A DNA stretch of 64,000 bases from assembly GCA_920105625.2 (NCBI GenBank), contig OV050032.1:14669834-14733833 (forward strand), given 5' to 3'. The notes beneath the pieces were generated by a model that was not told the origin of the DNA, did not search any database, and worked only from the letters and a program-made list of their open reading frames with translations. A program made the translations under genes and the position numbers. Source of the DNA: Clusia tigrina (lineage: Eukaryota; Arthropoda; Insecta; Diptera; Clusiidae). Below are positions 1 to 9,478 of the stretch, piece by piece; the stretch's first letter is position 1, and each line of letters starts with the position of its first letter.

Positions 1-242
1 GTTTATTGTTTTGCGCACATTTACTCATGCGCAAAACTGTAGTAGTGTGGCTGATTTTCTTCAGAACCATTGATAAACAAGCCTATTCATATAGCTAACT
101 AATGATAAAGAAACCTATTCATATAGCCAACTAATGATAAAGAAACCTATCCATATAGCCAACTAATGATAAAGAAACCTATCCATATAGCCAACTAATG
201 CATCTCTTTTTGACGTTTATCGTCGCTTCTCTGTGTTCTCTG
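1..242. mobile_element. Non-autonomous hAT element (MITE) A, left end cut by window edge
   Basis: The right end reads ...TCTCTGTGTTCTCTG at 228-242, which is the inverted form of the terminus CAGAGAACACAGAGA. The same terminus bounds the complete elements at 23238-23660 and 42042-42235. Known hobo and Hermes (hAT) termini also begin CAGAGAAC. The interior at about 75-200 holds four copies of a 32-bp tandem repeat (AAACCTATYCATATAGCC... to ...AATGATAAAG). The first 70 bases (TTTTGCGCACAT..., TGTAGTAGTGTGGCTGATTTTCTTC) match, in reverse orientation, the right half of the 42-kb element, so both belong to one family. The presumed target duplication would start at 243 (GTAATAAT), but the left copy lies outside the window. 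No transposase is present. Confidence 0.7.
75..200. repeat. 32-bp minisatellite inside MITE A (4 copies)
   Basis: Four consecutive near-identical 32-bp units occur here, differing at one or two positions (TATTCATA versus TATCCATA, AGCTAAC versus AGCCAAC). The homologous MITE at 42042-42235 has about one unit plus a partial one, so copy number differs between two copies of one transposon family. Confidence 0.9.
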
Positions 243-1209
243 GTAATAATGTAACTTTTTGCATATACATAACAGATCGTAACCATCAATTTTAATATAT
301 CCATAATAATTTGAGACTGAGTTAAACAGAATAAATCATACGATTTTTTCTCCATGATACTTTTATTCATTTTTACAATTGCTTAATAATTGTGATTCTA
401 AATACTATTAACTACTGTGCAATGTAGAGCAGATTCTCTGTGGCACCCACCTGCTTCAACCAACAAACAGCTGCACACTTAAGTCGCGTAGCCAACTATC
501 TTAAACAGTTTTCAAATATGACAACCATTTGCAGGCTCTTGGTTGGCAACTCATTTTGTATTCGTATTGTACTTTGTGTCTCGTTTCTTTCGGGCTTGCT
601 TGTAATGCAGTGGCTAGGAGTTGATTGGGTGTTCAAAAATTGATTCAGTTGCTCTTTGTAAGTCGGTGTAAGCGTACGTGAATATAAGCATACATTTGTG
701 TTTTCATAGTGATTTTTATAACGAATATTTTGAAATTGATCACACAAATAAAATAAGAATATATATATATCGGAAGAAGTTACGGAAGGTTAAGAAATAA
801 TTAAGCCTTTACTCTGTTGTAATCTACACAGCTTCCGTTTCCTTACGCGTTGATCGTGTTACACAAAACGAGCAAAAAGAAAAGGAAGAAAATCTAAAAC
901 AAGAAAATATCCCCAAACACCAACTGGATTTTGTTCATTAATTTACTAAGCAGGCAAACGAAAGAATTTGAGTTCACTTGAAAGAAAAAATATTTTAGAA
1001 ATTAATTATATGAAATATTTTGGAATTTTTTGAATGTGCACATTAGTATTTTGTAAAAAATTGAATAATTAATTGATCGAGGTGGAGCAACAAATACGAA
1101 AAATTGTAAGTGAAGCATACCCTGAAATTTTGTGGGAGATTTTGCGATCTGCTGACAGATTAAAGGTTAAAGAGCAGTTTACCGTGTGGAGGGAAAAAAC
1201 AAAACGATC
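243..1209 (+). promoter_or_regulatory. Lasp: Lasp upstream region and 5' UTR
   Basis: This is single-copy-looking, AT-rich sequence immediately upstream of the Lasp start codon. The last 350 or so bases, A-rich with stops in all frames, look like a dipteran 5' UTR. An initiator match TCAGTT lies at 645-650. If A647 is +1, the heptamer GTACGTG falls exactly at +28 to +34 and resembles the downstream promoter element (RGWCGTG, one mismatch). No TATA box is placed near -30. The transcription start is therefore a candidate only; an upstream non-coding exon outside the window is equally possible. Confidence 0.35.
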
Positions 1210-1278
1210 ATGAATAAGACTTGCGCGCGATGCCAGAAGGTAGTTTACCCCATTGAGGAGCTCAAATGTTTGGACAAA
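1210..1278 (+). CDS. Lasp: Lasp, coding exon 1 (start of LIM domain)
   Basis: These 23 codons begin MNKTCARCQKVVYPIEEL and end in ...KCLDK, immediately followed by a consensus donor GTAAGT at 1279. This matches the N-terminus of insect and vertebrate LASP proteins as I know them. Lasp is a cytoplasmic actin-binding scaffold (LIM, nebulin-like repeats, SH3) that acts at thin filaments and in the fly germline. Cys5 and Cys8 are the first two zinc ligands of the LIM domain. The ATG has A at -3 (GATCATG), a good fly context, and lies before the first LIM cysteine by the usual four residues, which decides the start. The intron is phase 0, and translation continues with TWHKTC at 52597. No second in-frame ATG is needed. 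Identification is firm because two exons 51 kb apart join in frame into one domain. Confidence 0.93.
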
Positions 1279-4200
1279 GTAAGTAGAAACGATTTCAGCA
1301 AATATGTAACGAAAAGGCCAACTTGAATCTGCAGTTTTAAGCCTGTTTATATGCAATTTTTTTTTATATTATATATGTATATATATTTTTTTGACAATTC
1401 TGTCTTGCGCATGTAATTTTTTTTCTTCTCCTTTATGACTGTTCCGCTCTTGACATGTCTTTAACAGAGCGCTGCGCACTTGTTAATGCGTTAATGTTAC
1501 ATGCACGCGTTGAAAAGAGATGACAGTAGCTGTTTGGGTGATCACCATCGTGATCGCATCTGTTATATTGTTCGTTAGCCAGTTGACGGCATGTTGTTGG
1601 CTGTTAGCCTCGCTTCGTTGCTGTCTGCCAGAATTGCTGATAATCGGCTGCGATTGCGCAAATGCGTTTTTTTTTAAAGTTTGGTGGCTGAGGTAATTCT
1701 TTAATGATAATTAGGAAATTTTGTTAATGTTGTTCATGTGCTGGTATCCTTCGAACATTTGGCTTCAAATGCGCTCAGATTACCTGAGCGGCAGCGAAGG
1801 CTGTGGAATTACTACGTGTACATATATAACAACTGGAGCGGTTGTTCAATTTGTACTATGTAGTGAATCAGAGCTCGCCTTTGTCATCAGCTACAATTAA
1901 TTGGCTTCGCATTAACTGTGGAAGAAGTAACCATTTTCATAATTTATCTAAATTTGACGAAGTATGTACATTTATCTTTTCAAATAACAAAACCAATTGA
2001 ACAATAAAATTAATTGTCTCCCTTTGCGGCTGCTGCTTCTGCTGCATATCTCCTGCCCACCCTACTCCTTCGGCCACTTTCTGTGTGCATTTTTGAATTG
2101 CAAATATTCAATTACATTTGAATACGAGGGGGAATGTGAATGAATTTTTATTACTGTTGTTGTTGTGTTTGTGTTGCATATGTTTGGATATGGACTCTGG
2201 TGCAGCTGCTGGGTATTTGTTTTTGTTGTTGTTGGTGTTGCTGTTGCGTTGCATAAAATAAATTCCTTGGAATTGTTAAGTCGCTCCTTGCATATGTGAA
2301 ACTTATAAATAACTTTTAAGCAGACCGTTCCGATACTCTTCGCGTGGATGGATGAGCAGAGATCCAAAGATATGTTATGATGTGGTATGGGTTGAATTGT
2401 GTTGGGATGCTCTGCCTACTTGTGCTAAGAGGCAGATTAAATTACAAAAATTGAGAGTGGAAGGAGCGGACACGTAGGAAGAACTGCAGCGTAATCACGA
2501 CAAAGGTTTACATACAGTTATGTAGTTACGCGTGTATGTGCGAATATGGATATCAGCGATGCCAACCTGTGGGGAATCCCACCCCCCTTTAATAGACTAT
2601 TGTGTTGTGAAACGTGAAGTGGGCTAAATTTTGTGGGGATGATTTCAAATTCACGATGCAAGTTGCATCGATTGTTTGAAATTCAACTTGCAACTTGAAG
2701 ATGCAATTACAATGAAACAAATCTACACATAATTAGGTGGTGATAAGCTAATAGGATACTTGATACAAAAAGTTGATTCAAGAAATTTGTCGTGCTGTTA
2801 GTATGGAAGTAGTTTCAATGATATGTGGGTCTGATAATCTGAAAGAGTGAACTTTCTTGAAGCAGGTTTTTTTTTGCCAATGAACAATTTACAAAACACC
2901 AACATATTAATTTTCTCATCAACATAATACAGCTGTGATAGTCCTCAGCATCAAAACAAATGCAATTGACACTTATGTGGATAAACCAAGGCCTTTGTGG
3001 CGTTTTATGACAGCTGCTAAGCGAATTTAACGGGATGTCTAACTCCTCTGCTCATTACTTTTCGCATATCACTTTTAAAGCATCTCTTCTGCTCTCATAC
3101 AGTTTTTGATGGTTGGTTTTAACTGCCATCTAAGACCATCGCTGTAGATTTACTCATAAATGTCTGCAGTCACATGTGCACTACGAGCAAGTAAGAGTAG
3201 AGTGATTTAACTAATGAAAAGCCGCCCATCCAGTTTCGGTCCAAGTTCCAGTCTGCCTCTAAACTGGCAACCGCAACGGCAACATTGAGAGACATCTCAT
3301 ACTCGTATAGCAATGCGATTATAGAACTATTTTGAAGAATACATTCACACACACACACACTCACACACATTGTGTGTGGAAACTTGTATAGAGGAAGAAA
3401 CTGAAATCGATGGTTCAATTACAACACCAAACATGCTGCAAGTGCAGCTCACTCCAACGAACACAGACTGACCCACGTCCAACAGCGCAACCACAGCTGT
3501 AGCCGTGCCTCAGCAACCAGCGGGTGGACCCATTATACCCGATCAAGCGACATAACTGGGCTGCTCCTAGAGAAGCGATCGGCCTTGCTGGAGCCGTTCT
3601 GATCACGTTAGCTCGGCCGTAGCTCACATGCAAGTGGGACACGAACGTGCGGTTGGGTGTTTAATCATGATCATCCCTCCAATGAGATGATTAATAACCC
3701 ACAATTAAGCAGATCGATATACAGTCTATCCCAGTGTGACTTATCACGAGACCAGTTTTACCGTCGAAAAGGCTCAAATTGGATATTTCAATCAATCAAC
3801 GCATTTGCTGGATTCTTTGCTCTTGTGGTGAAATTGATGAAGCTGAAATTGTTCTTGGCGAAGTCAAAGGAAAAGAAATTCCGCAAAATGTAACTGAACA
3901 CTTTGTTTGCAAAGGCGAGAACTGAAAATCACGAAAGAGTGAGTACAGAGGGCAACTGAATAGTGAGTGTGTGCCAAATTTCCTTTTTGCTTGGACCATT
4001 TAAAAAATATGGCAAACACATAAACTTCAAGTGATTATAGTACCAGCTTTCTGCCTTATTGTGGCGAAAGGAGCATCTCAGTGTTCATGATAGAGGATAA
4101 AAACAAACGCTACATTCAAATTCGATATAGATAAGCTCGATATGTACCGATGTAGCTCGATTGTATGCTATTGGTGAGAACGGTCCTACGGCAAATTGAG

Positions 4201-5690
4201 GTCTTTATATGTACGTGCTGCACTTTTCGCGTAAATAGAGCTACTTCTATAAAGCAGTTCAGTTGTGAATGAAAAGCATCAGCATAAATTATGAGTAAGA
4301 CTATGGTAGCGAAATGTTTGTATGGAATTGAATGTTGTTAAATACTTTTTAAGTGCATCGCTGTTAAATTAAACTATTCAATTGCCAAGCAAAGGTGTTT
4401 GTTTTATTAGACCGCTCCAATCCAGTGATTCGAACTATTAGATTTATTAAAGGGTGTTCTACACTGCCACCTGGAATGTCCATTGTGATGATTCCAACTA
4501 TTGACAACTAATTTTCGTAGCAATACAACAATTTCAACTGAGTTGAAGCTGGGTTCACACTGTTTTTCGTGTTATTTCAACGCTTTTGCTGCTCATAGTT
4601 CTGTTCTAAGAAATAGTCCTCCGAAATGCTACTTGAATTTTGTTGCCTTTATTCATTGTTGTTGCTACCAATTGTTTTATGCTAAATCACATAAATAACT
4701 CCGCGCGTCCACCACCCCAAATTCAGCAAATCACCAGAAACAACTCCTCTGCCCACATGTATTCTCTATGGTCACAAAAACTGAAAACAAGGAGATTTAA
4801 ATTGGAAACTCATTTATTTGCCACGCCCCTCACTGATATATGTGTGTGTGCGCGTACTGCTTTTCAACTTAAGTTCTCTACGAATTTCGGTACCAATCCA
4901 GTCCAATTCAGCCCAACCCAACCCAACCCGGCTCAGGAAATTCGAAATTACTTTTGAAATTGCAAATCATTCGTCGTCTGTTGCCCCTCATTTGATGCGG
5001 GGTTTATGGTTCCTTGGATGCCTGTATTGATGTATGTATTGATGTGTGTGTGTGTGGTTTGCATAAATGTGGCGCTGCTGTCTGTCGCGACACTGCTGCT
5101 TCTTGCACCTCAGTCTACCCACAAGAGCAGTGCGGCAGATTCCGTTGACCGACCTTGAGCGTGTATTTACTTTATTTTGACGCAAAGTTTTGTGGTTGTT
5201 TTTGTTGCTATTGCGGGCTAAAAATGGCTTAAAAAACTTCATGATTTTTACAATTTTTGCTACTGTTTTTCTTCGTTCTTGTGGCTAAATTTATATCTTT
5301 TTTTTTTGTAACACTGGAATTTTTCGTAGCCGGTTTTATTTTTATGTTTCTGTGAATAACAAATTCACTGGAGCCTAATGAACAAAAACAGCGATAGGTA
5401 ATCGGCAGAGGGGGATAATCGGCGGGAGGGTTTACGTTATTAGCATACTTTAAATGATAAAGCAATGTTAATAGCAACTAAAGCCATAAACACAATTGTG
5501 GCGACCAACGAGCCACGGCTAACAAAGGAGCATAGCAAACTAGTTACCAGGTAAACGCCTAACAGAGAATTGTGTGGTACTGCAGACGGCTTAGAGTAGA
5601 AAGCCAAATCAGCTCCCACAGATCCCATTTATAAGATCTTTTCCATATTCTACCTCCAGTTTTTTTAGAAAATTCTAGAATCATACCTAA
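1279..5690. other. Unassigned intronic sequence
   Basis: No gene or known transposon is recognised. It contains a GTT-rich patch (2140-2250), an interrupted palindrome CGATGCAA-G-TTGCATCG (2654-2670), a short CA run (3345-3368), a GC-richer block (3415-3650) with an open minus frame of 75 codons that I cannot assign, and a fragment at 4437-4500 related to a dispersed LINE-tail repeat (see 43170). Confidence 0.5.
4437..4500 (+). repeat. Fragment of dispersed repeat (LINE tail-like)
   Basis: The string TAGATTTATTAAAGGGTGTT followed by CTACACTGCCACCTGGAA resembles the copies at 9195-9282 (reverse), 34405-34500 and 43170-43250. All share AAGGGnGTTATACACTGC...ACCTGAAA...ATTGTGAT. I infer a common LINE 3' tail; no coding is present. 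Confidence 0.5.
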
Positions 5691-5714
5691 GCGAACGAAA
5701 GCTAACAGTTAAAT

Positions 5715-6335
5715 ATAATGAGGGCATCACGGATGATTGTTATGTAAGCTGGAGTTCCGCAAGGTAGTGTTTTTGGCCCCTTGCTTTTTCTCCCTTATAC
5801 GTCAGATTTACCCGCAACATTCGCAGATGACACTGCTCTCTTATGCTCACATTCGAATATACAAACCATCCCGAAACACTAAACTCCCACTTGCAGAAAA
5901 TTGATGAGAATACGGGTAAATGAACTCAAAAGTACTCACATGGGAGTTGCACCAACACTCACCCTTAACAACGTAACTATTCCACAAAAAAAATGCAATT
6001 CAGTGTCTCGGAGCACATCAAGACAAAAGTCTTACGTGGCGACAACACGTAGAAACGAAGGAGAAGCACATGAAAATGAAGACTTCCAAATTAGATTGGC
6101 TACACTGCAGAAATCCCGGCTGTGCCTAGAACACAAGGTTTCGATATAAAAGCCTCAGGCCCAGTGGTGGGGCAAAGCCGCATCTGCAAACATCGAGTTG
6201 ATTCAAAGGGCACAATCCAATATATTGCGGAATATTTTAGCGGGCCCTTTGGTATATTAAAACCCAACATATTCAGCGGGACTTCAATATTCCAATGGTT
6301 AAAGAGGATCTTAACAATTTGACAATAAGGCCATA
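5715..6335 (+). pseudogene. Jockey-clade LINE reverse transcriptase remnant
   Basis: Successive fragments in different frames read AGVPQGSVFGPLLF and FADDTALL (RT catalytic FADD box, about 5750-5845). They are followed by MRIRVNELKSTHM (5901) and then an RT C-terminal stretch recognisable as ...IELIQRAQSNILRNI (about 6190) and IQRDFNIPMVKEDLNNL (about 6270-6320). The motif order is that of jockey-type ORF2. The coding is broken by frameshifts, stops and internal deletions, so it cannot function. It lies in sense orientation relative to Lasp and ends just before a TGAA microsatellite. Confidence 0.75.
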
Positions 6336-6337
6336 CT

Positions 6338-6368
6338 ATGAATGAATGAATGAATGAATGAATGAATG
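6338..6368. repeat. (TGAA)n microsatellite
   Basis: About seven tandem TGAA units directly follow the jockey-type C-terminus; this may be the LINE's 3' simple-repeat tail or later slippage. Confidence 0.9.
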
Positions 6369-6489
6369 GAATAAAGAGGGAACATGTACTACGACCAATC
6401 TGATCTATTGTACTCCTCCTGCATGCACCTATTCAAGGTATTCTATTAGTCCAACAGTTCTAAGGATGCTTAGTACTGAGTTGGGGTTC

Positions 6490-6905
6490 ATTGCTCTACT
6501 GTCTCTACCGTCTCTACCCTCGGGCCAGTAATGCCCCAGATATTTCTTCCTAAGCTAAGCTAGTGTAGAACCTACCACGTGTTTACTGATGAGAGTTGGG
6601 GTTCATTGCTCTAATGTCTCTAGTGCCCCAGATATTTCTTCCTACTGCGAGCTAAGGCTTCGCAGTTCATTAGAAGGTGCTCTGGTGTTTCTTTTGCTTC
6701 CGTGCAGAACCTCCTCGTGTTTCCTGGCGAGAGTCCCAGTTTCCTGGTGAGAGTCCCAGTTTCCTGGTGAGAGTCCCAGTTTCCTGGTGAGAGTCCCAGT
6801 TTCCTGGTGAGAGTCCCAGTTTCATGAGGTGGCTTCTTAAACGACAGAGTGGCCTGTGAGGTGACCTGTCAGAGTTCTGAAAATGTGTTTGCTTAACTGT
6901 AGACA
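6490..6905 (-). pseudogene. LINE ORF2 C-terminal zinc-motif remnant, interrupted by minisatellite
   Basis: Read on the minus strand, 6720 down to about 6600 encodes CTEAKETPEHLLMNCEALA and then RSRKKYLGH. This is the cysteine-histidine motif (CxxC...HLLxxC) at the C-terminus of RNase H-bearing LINE ORF2. Upstream in the LINE (higher coordinates), 6905-6820 encodes SHLMKLGLSPGN. Between these two parts the codons for LGLSPGN have been amplified into a 20-bp tandem repeat. The CTG-to-stop changes and the repeat make it non-functional. Confidence 0.65.
6721..6820. repeat. 20-bp minisatellite (5 copies) in LINE zinc-motif codons
   Basis: Five units of TTCCTGGTGAGAGTCCCAGT (the first with GCGA for GTGA) occur head to tail. 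The unit is derived from LINE codons LGLSPGN on the minus strand. Twenty is not a multiple of three, so the frame rotates in each copy (LGLSPGN, WDSHQET, GTLTRK). Confidence 0.95.
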
Positions 6906-7382
6906 TCGAGCTGCACGTTATGAGTTGTAGTCCCCAATCATGAGCTTGGATTGTCTAAGTTTTGGCAGTGAGGCCCAGTAGCGTGATCCTTTGGATTTTT
7001 TCTTCCTGTCACCATACTATAAAACCATTCCAACCCAACAGCCAGAAGGCTGTTACCGTTGGCACCAACATCCAGGCCAAAAAGGCGATATCTCCCAGCG
7101 TACTGAAATCGTGGACTGTATTTAGCGTCAAATGAAACAGAAAACTCTCAACAAATCTCTGCATATCAATAATAATATATACACTGGTTTAATTACGATT
7201 GGTCTCTGATTCTCCTTAAATAGTTTTGAACTCCTCCTTTTTTGAATAATATTGTAAATAGACAATAAACATAAACTTGAAGAAAGATGCCATTGACGTC
7301 CTATATTGGTGCTTTCCCAATTAGGCTGTGTCAGTGATAAGTGAGTTTGTTGTCATTTTCACATTGTTCTTGTTATTGTTAT
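6906..7382. other. Unassigned intronic sequence
   Basis: No gene is recognised. The right part (7340-7382) is rich in TTGTTATTG and forms the 3' tail of the minus-strand LINE fragment that follows. Confidence 0.4.
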
Positions 7383-7640
7383 TGTGTGTAGGTGGATTTA
7401 AGCACCGCGACATTTCGATCTATTGTGCCCCCCATCAGAGGTTCAAAGTACATCTTTGAGTCCTATCCTCTGGATAAACATGATGACAAGTTTTGGCTCC
7501 AGAGGTTTCACATCACTGGCAGAGCCCTGAAAAAATCCCAAGAATTTCCTGCGGGTGTGCATGAGAGCTGGACATTCATTTTCACATATAGTAACCACAA
7601 ATCTCAGAGCGGTGCTTTCATAGGTGTTTACCTGGTAATT
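7383..7640 (-). pseudogene. LINE 3' end (ORF2 C-terminus and 3' UTR), minus strand
   Basis: The sequence is the reverse complement of the plus-strand LINE 3' end at about 31853-32100. Shared segments include the antisense of ...CTGGAGCCAAAACTTGTCATCA, the GGGGGCACAATAGATCGAAA 3' UTR block, and the terminal ACACACAATAA tail. The open frame on the plus strand here is the antisense shadow. It lies head-to-head with the plus-strand LINE fragment that follows. Confidence 0.7.
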
Positions 7641-8140
7641 AATTATATTGCCTTGCTCAGAAGTTATTTGCCAAACTGCTGTGTTTGGATGTCTGCAGCC
7701 ACAGATCTACTAATTTGTCCTTATCCCTATTTTACGAAATCAAGGAATGGGGTAGGAAAAAAATCCCATCAATATTGGATGGAAAGAACAGATGTTAGGG
7801 AGCTAAAACTTTCATGCCATTCCATTCTCTCCAGAGAACTAAAGAGACACTGAGCTTGACTCGGTCAGGTATTCGCATTGGCACGGGACTTTTGACTGGG
7901 CTCTGTAGAGTAATGAAACACCTGTACAACATGAGAATCACCCAAAATGACCTCTGTAGGTTGTGTAACGAAGAGGAGCAAGCAGCTGAACATCTGCTTT
8001 GTCACTGTAATGGTCTCATATGGACCGTCGGCTTCGTTAGTTAGGTAACCATTTCCTAGAACGGACAAATCTCCTAAAGATATCTCTGAATTCGTAATGA
8101 ATACTGGACTTGGGGAGTATTTTTAAAAATAAAGCGTGTC
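7641..8140 (+). pseudogene. LINE ORF2 C-terminal fragment (zinc motif), plus strand
   Basis: The frame at 7855-8040 encodes GIRIGTGLLTGLCRVMKHL, then ITQNDLCRLCNEEEQAAEHL and LCHC. This is the LTGxC...CxxC...HLLCxC region found at the C-terminus of RNase H-bearing LINEs. A related stretch (ERTDVREL..., 7783) precedes it. An in-frame stop after GFVS and the lack of RT and RNase H make it a remnant. Confidence 0.7.
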
Positions 8141-8668
8141 TCAATAGGTCCATTTGGGCGCAGTGACTTGGTGACTAGTTCCCGCTCTCAGTACAATCTC
8201 TTTGCAGCACCTCGTATGGCAATTCCACTATGAAATCATGGTACATATCTCATTGTTCATACTGAATATGTACAAATTTATTCAAATTTCTTCCTGCATA
8301 TATAAAGATTGAACACTCCCATGATGAAGAATGTGTGTGTAACATTCTCCAGCACCCTCTCTACTCCTCGTAGCTTTCTAGTTTAATTACAATTTAATGC
8401 AACTAACGCATAATTGGCTACTTCCATGTACCCATTTGTAGAATTGTTTGCTTAATTTTTCATTGAAATTATTAAAAAAAAAAAAAATAGCAGATTGACT
8501 TTTGTTTTCTCAAGCGCGCTTATCAACAGAGCTAAAAGAATTCTTTCCTCATAGACTCCAGTTAAAGCAAGTACAAAGGCAGAAGACAGAAAAGCGTTAC
8601 GTACTTGCCTGTATATTTTAATTAAGACTGACATAACACTCAAACACACACATATACATACAGAGAGA

Positions 8669-8741
<73 letters not shown>

Positions 8742-9194
8742 TCATGTACGCCTGGAAGTGAATAAACACGCATTATCGTAGTTTACAATAAATACGCACA
8801 CCCTCTCTTAGGAGCTCATGAGAGAAGCGCGATTGTGAAATTATAAGCAACTTTCAACTCTGCAGATTATTTTACTACATATCTCCGATGTATTTCTGTG
8901 TGTAATCATGTATATACGAGTAGATATGTATGTGTGTGTACTCACAATCAAGATTCTGGGCGTGAGTTGCCTTTGGTGGGGTGGGAGTCAAGGGGCTACA
9001 AATGCTCAATCTGATCTCTGCTAGGGTAAGATTAGGTTCGTTGGTTTCCCAAACTACTTTGCTATGCAGAACTATGAAGAAGCCACCCCATAGCTTAAGG
9101 ATAGAGTGTTCGCTTTTTCTAGAACGCAACCAATACGAAAAGCACGAACGATATTACAAATTTGACAAATATATCTGTGTTCAACACTCTTACT
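8141..9194. other. Unassigned sequence with a CA microsatellite
   Basis: No gene is recognised. Apart from the CA run (8670-8737), it appears to be ordinary AT-rich intron. Confidence 0.4.
8670..8737. repeat. (CA)n microsatellite
   Basis: An uninterrupted CA run of about 34 units, preceded by a short GA run. Confidence 0.97.
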
Positions 9195-9282
9195 CAAACT
9201 TATGATGTTACTAAGTTCTCTTAGGGGCATCACAATAGATCTTTCAGGTCGCAGTGTATAACACCCTTAAATATATCTACCT
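9195..9282 (-). repeat. Dispersed LINE-tail-like repeat, minus strand
   Basis: The reverse complement contains TAGATATATTTAAGGGTGTT, ATACACTGCGACCTGAAAGA and TCTATTGTGATGCC, closely matching 43190-43250 and 34430-34490 on the plus strand. Confidence 0.6.
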
Positions 9283-9478
9283 AGTTCTCTATTATAAGGG
9301 ACAAAACGATAAGGAAGAGCATTCATTGCTTCCTTTGGAAGTGTTTCCATCAGGCATTCCCTGTGGTCACTTTAATATCATATGAAGTGCTGGCAGTGAA
9401 ACCATTTGCAGGTCTTCGTTGAGCCAGAATTTTGGACCTATTGTCAAGAAGTCGGGTACTCAGAATTAAAATTTGTCT

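Noticed and set aside
1107..1140. GTAAGTG at 1107 and CTGACAG at about 1150 as a tiny 5' UTR intron
   Set aside because: The intron would be under 50 bases and the acceptor lacks a pyrimidine tract.
7392..7853. 153-codon plus-strand frame that repeats at 31702-32140 (minus) as a possible new protein family
   Set aside because: It is the antisense of the LINE ORF2 C-terminus and 3' UTR; the similarity reflects the shared LINE, not an antisense gene.
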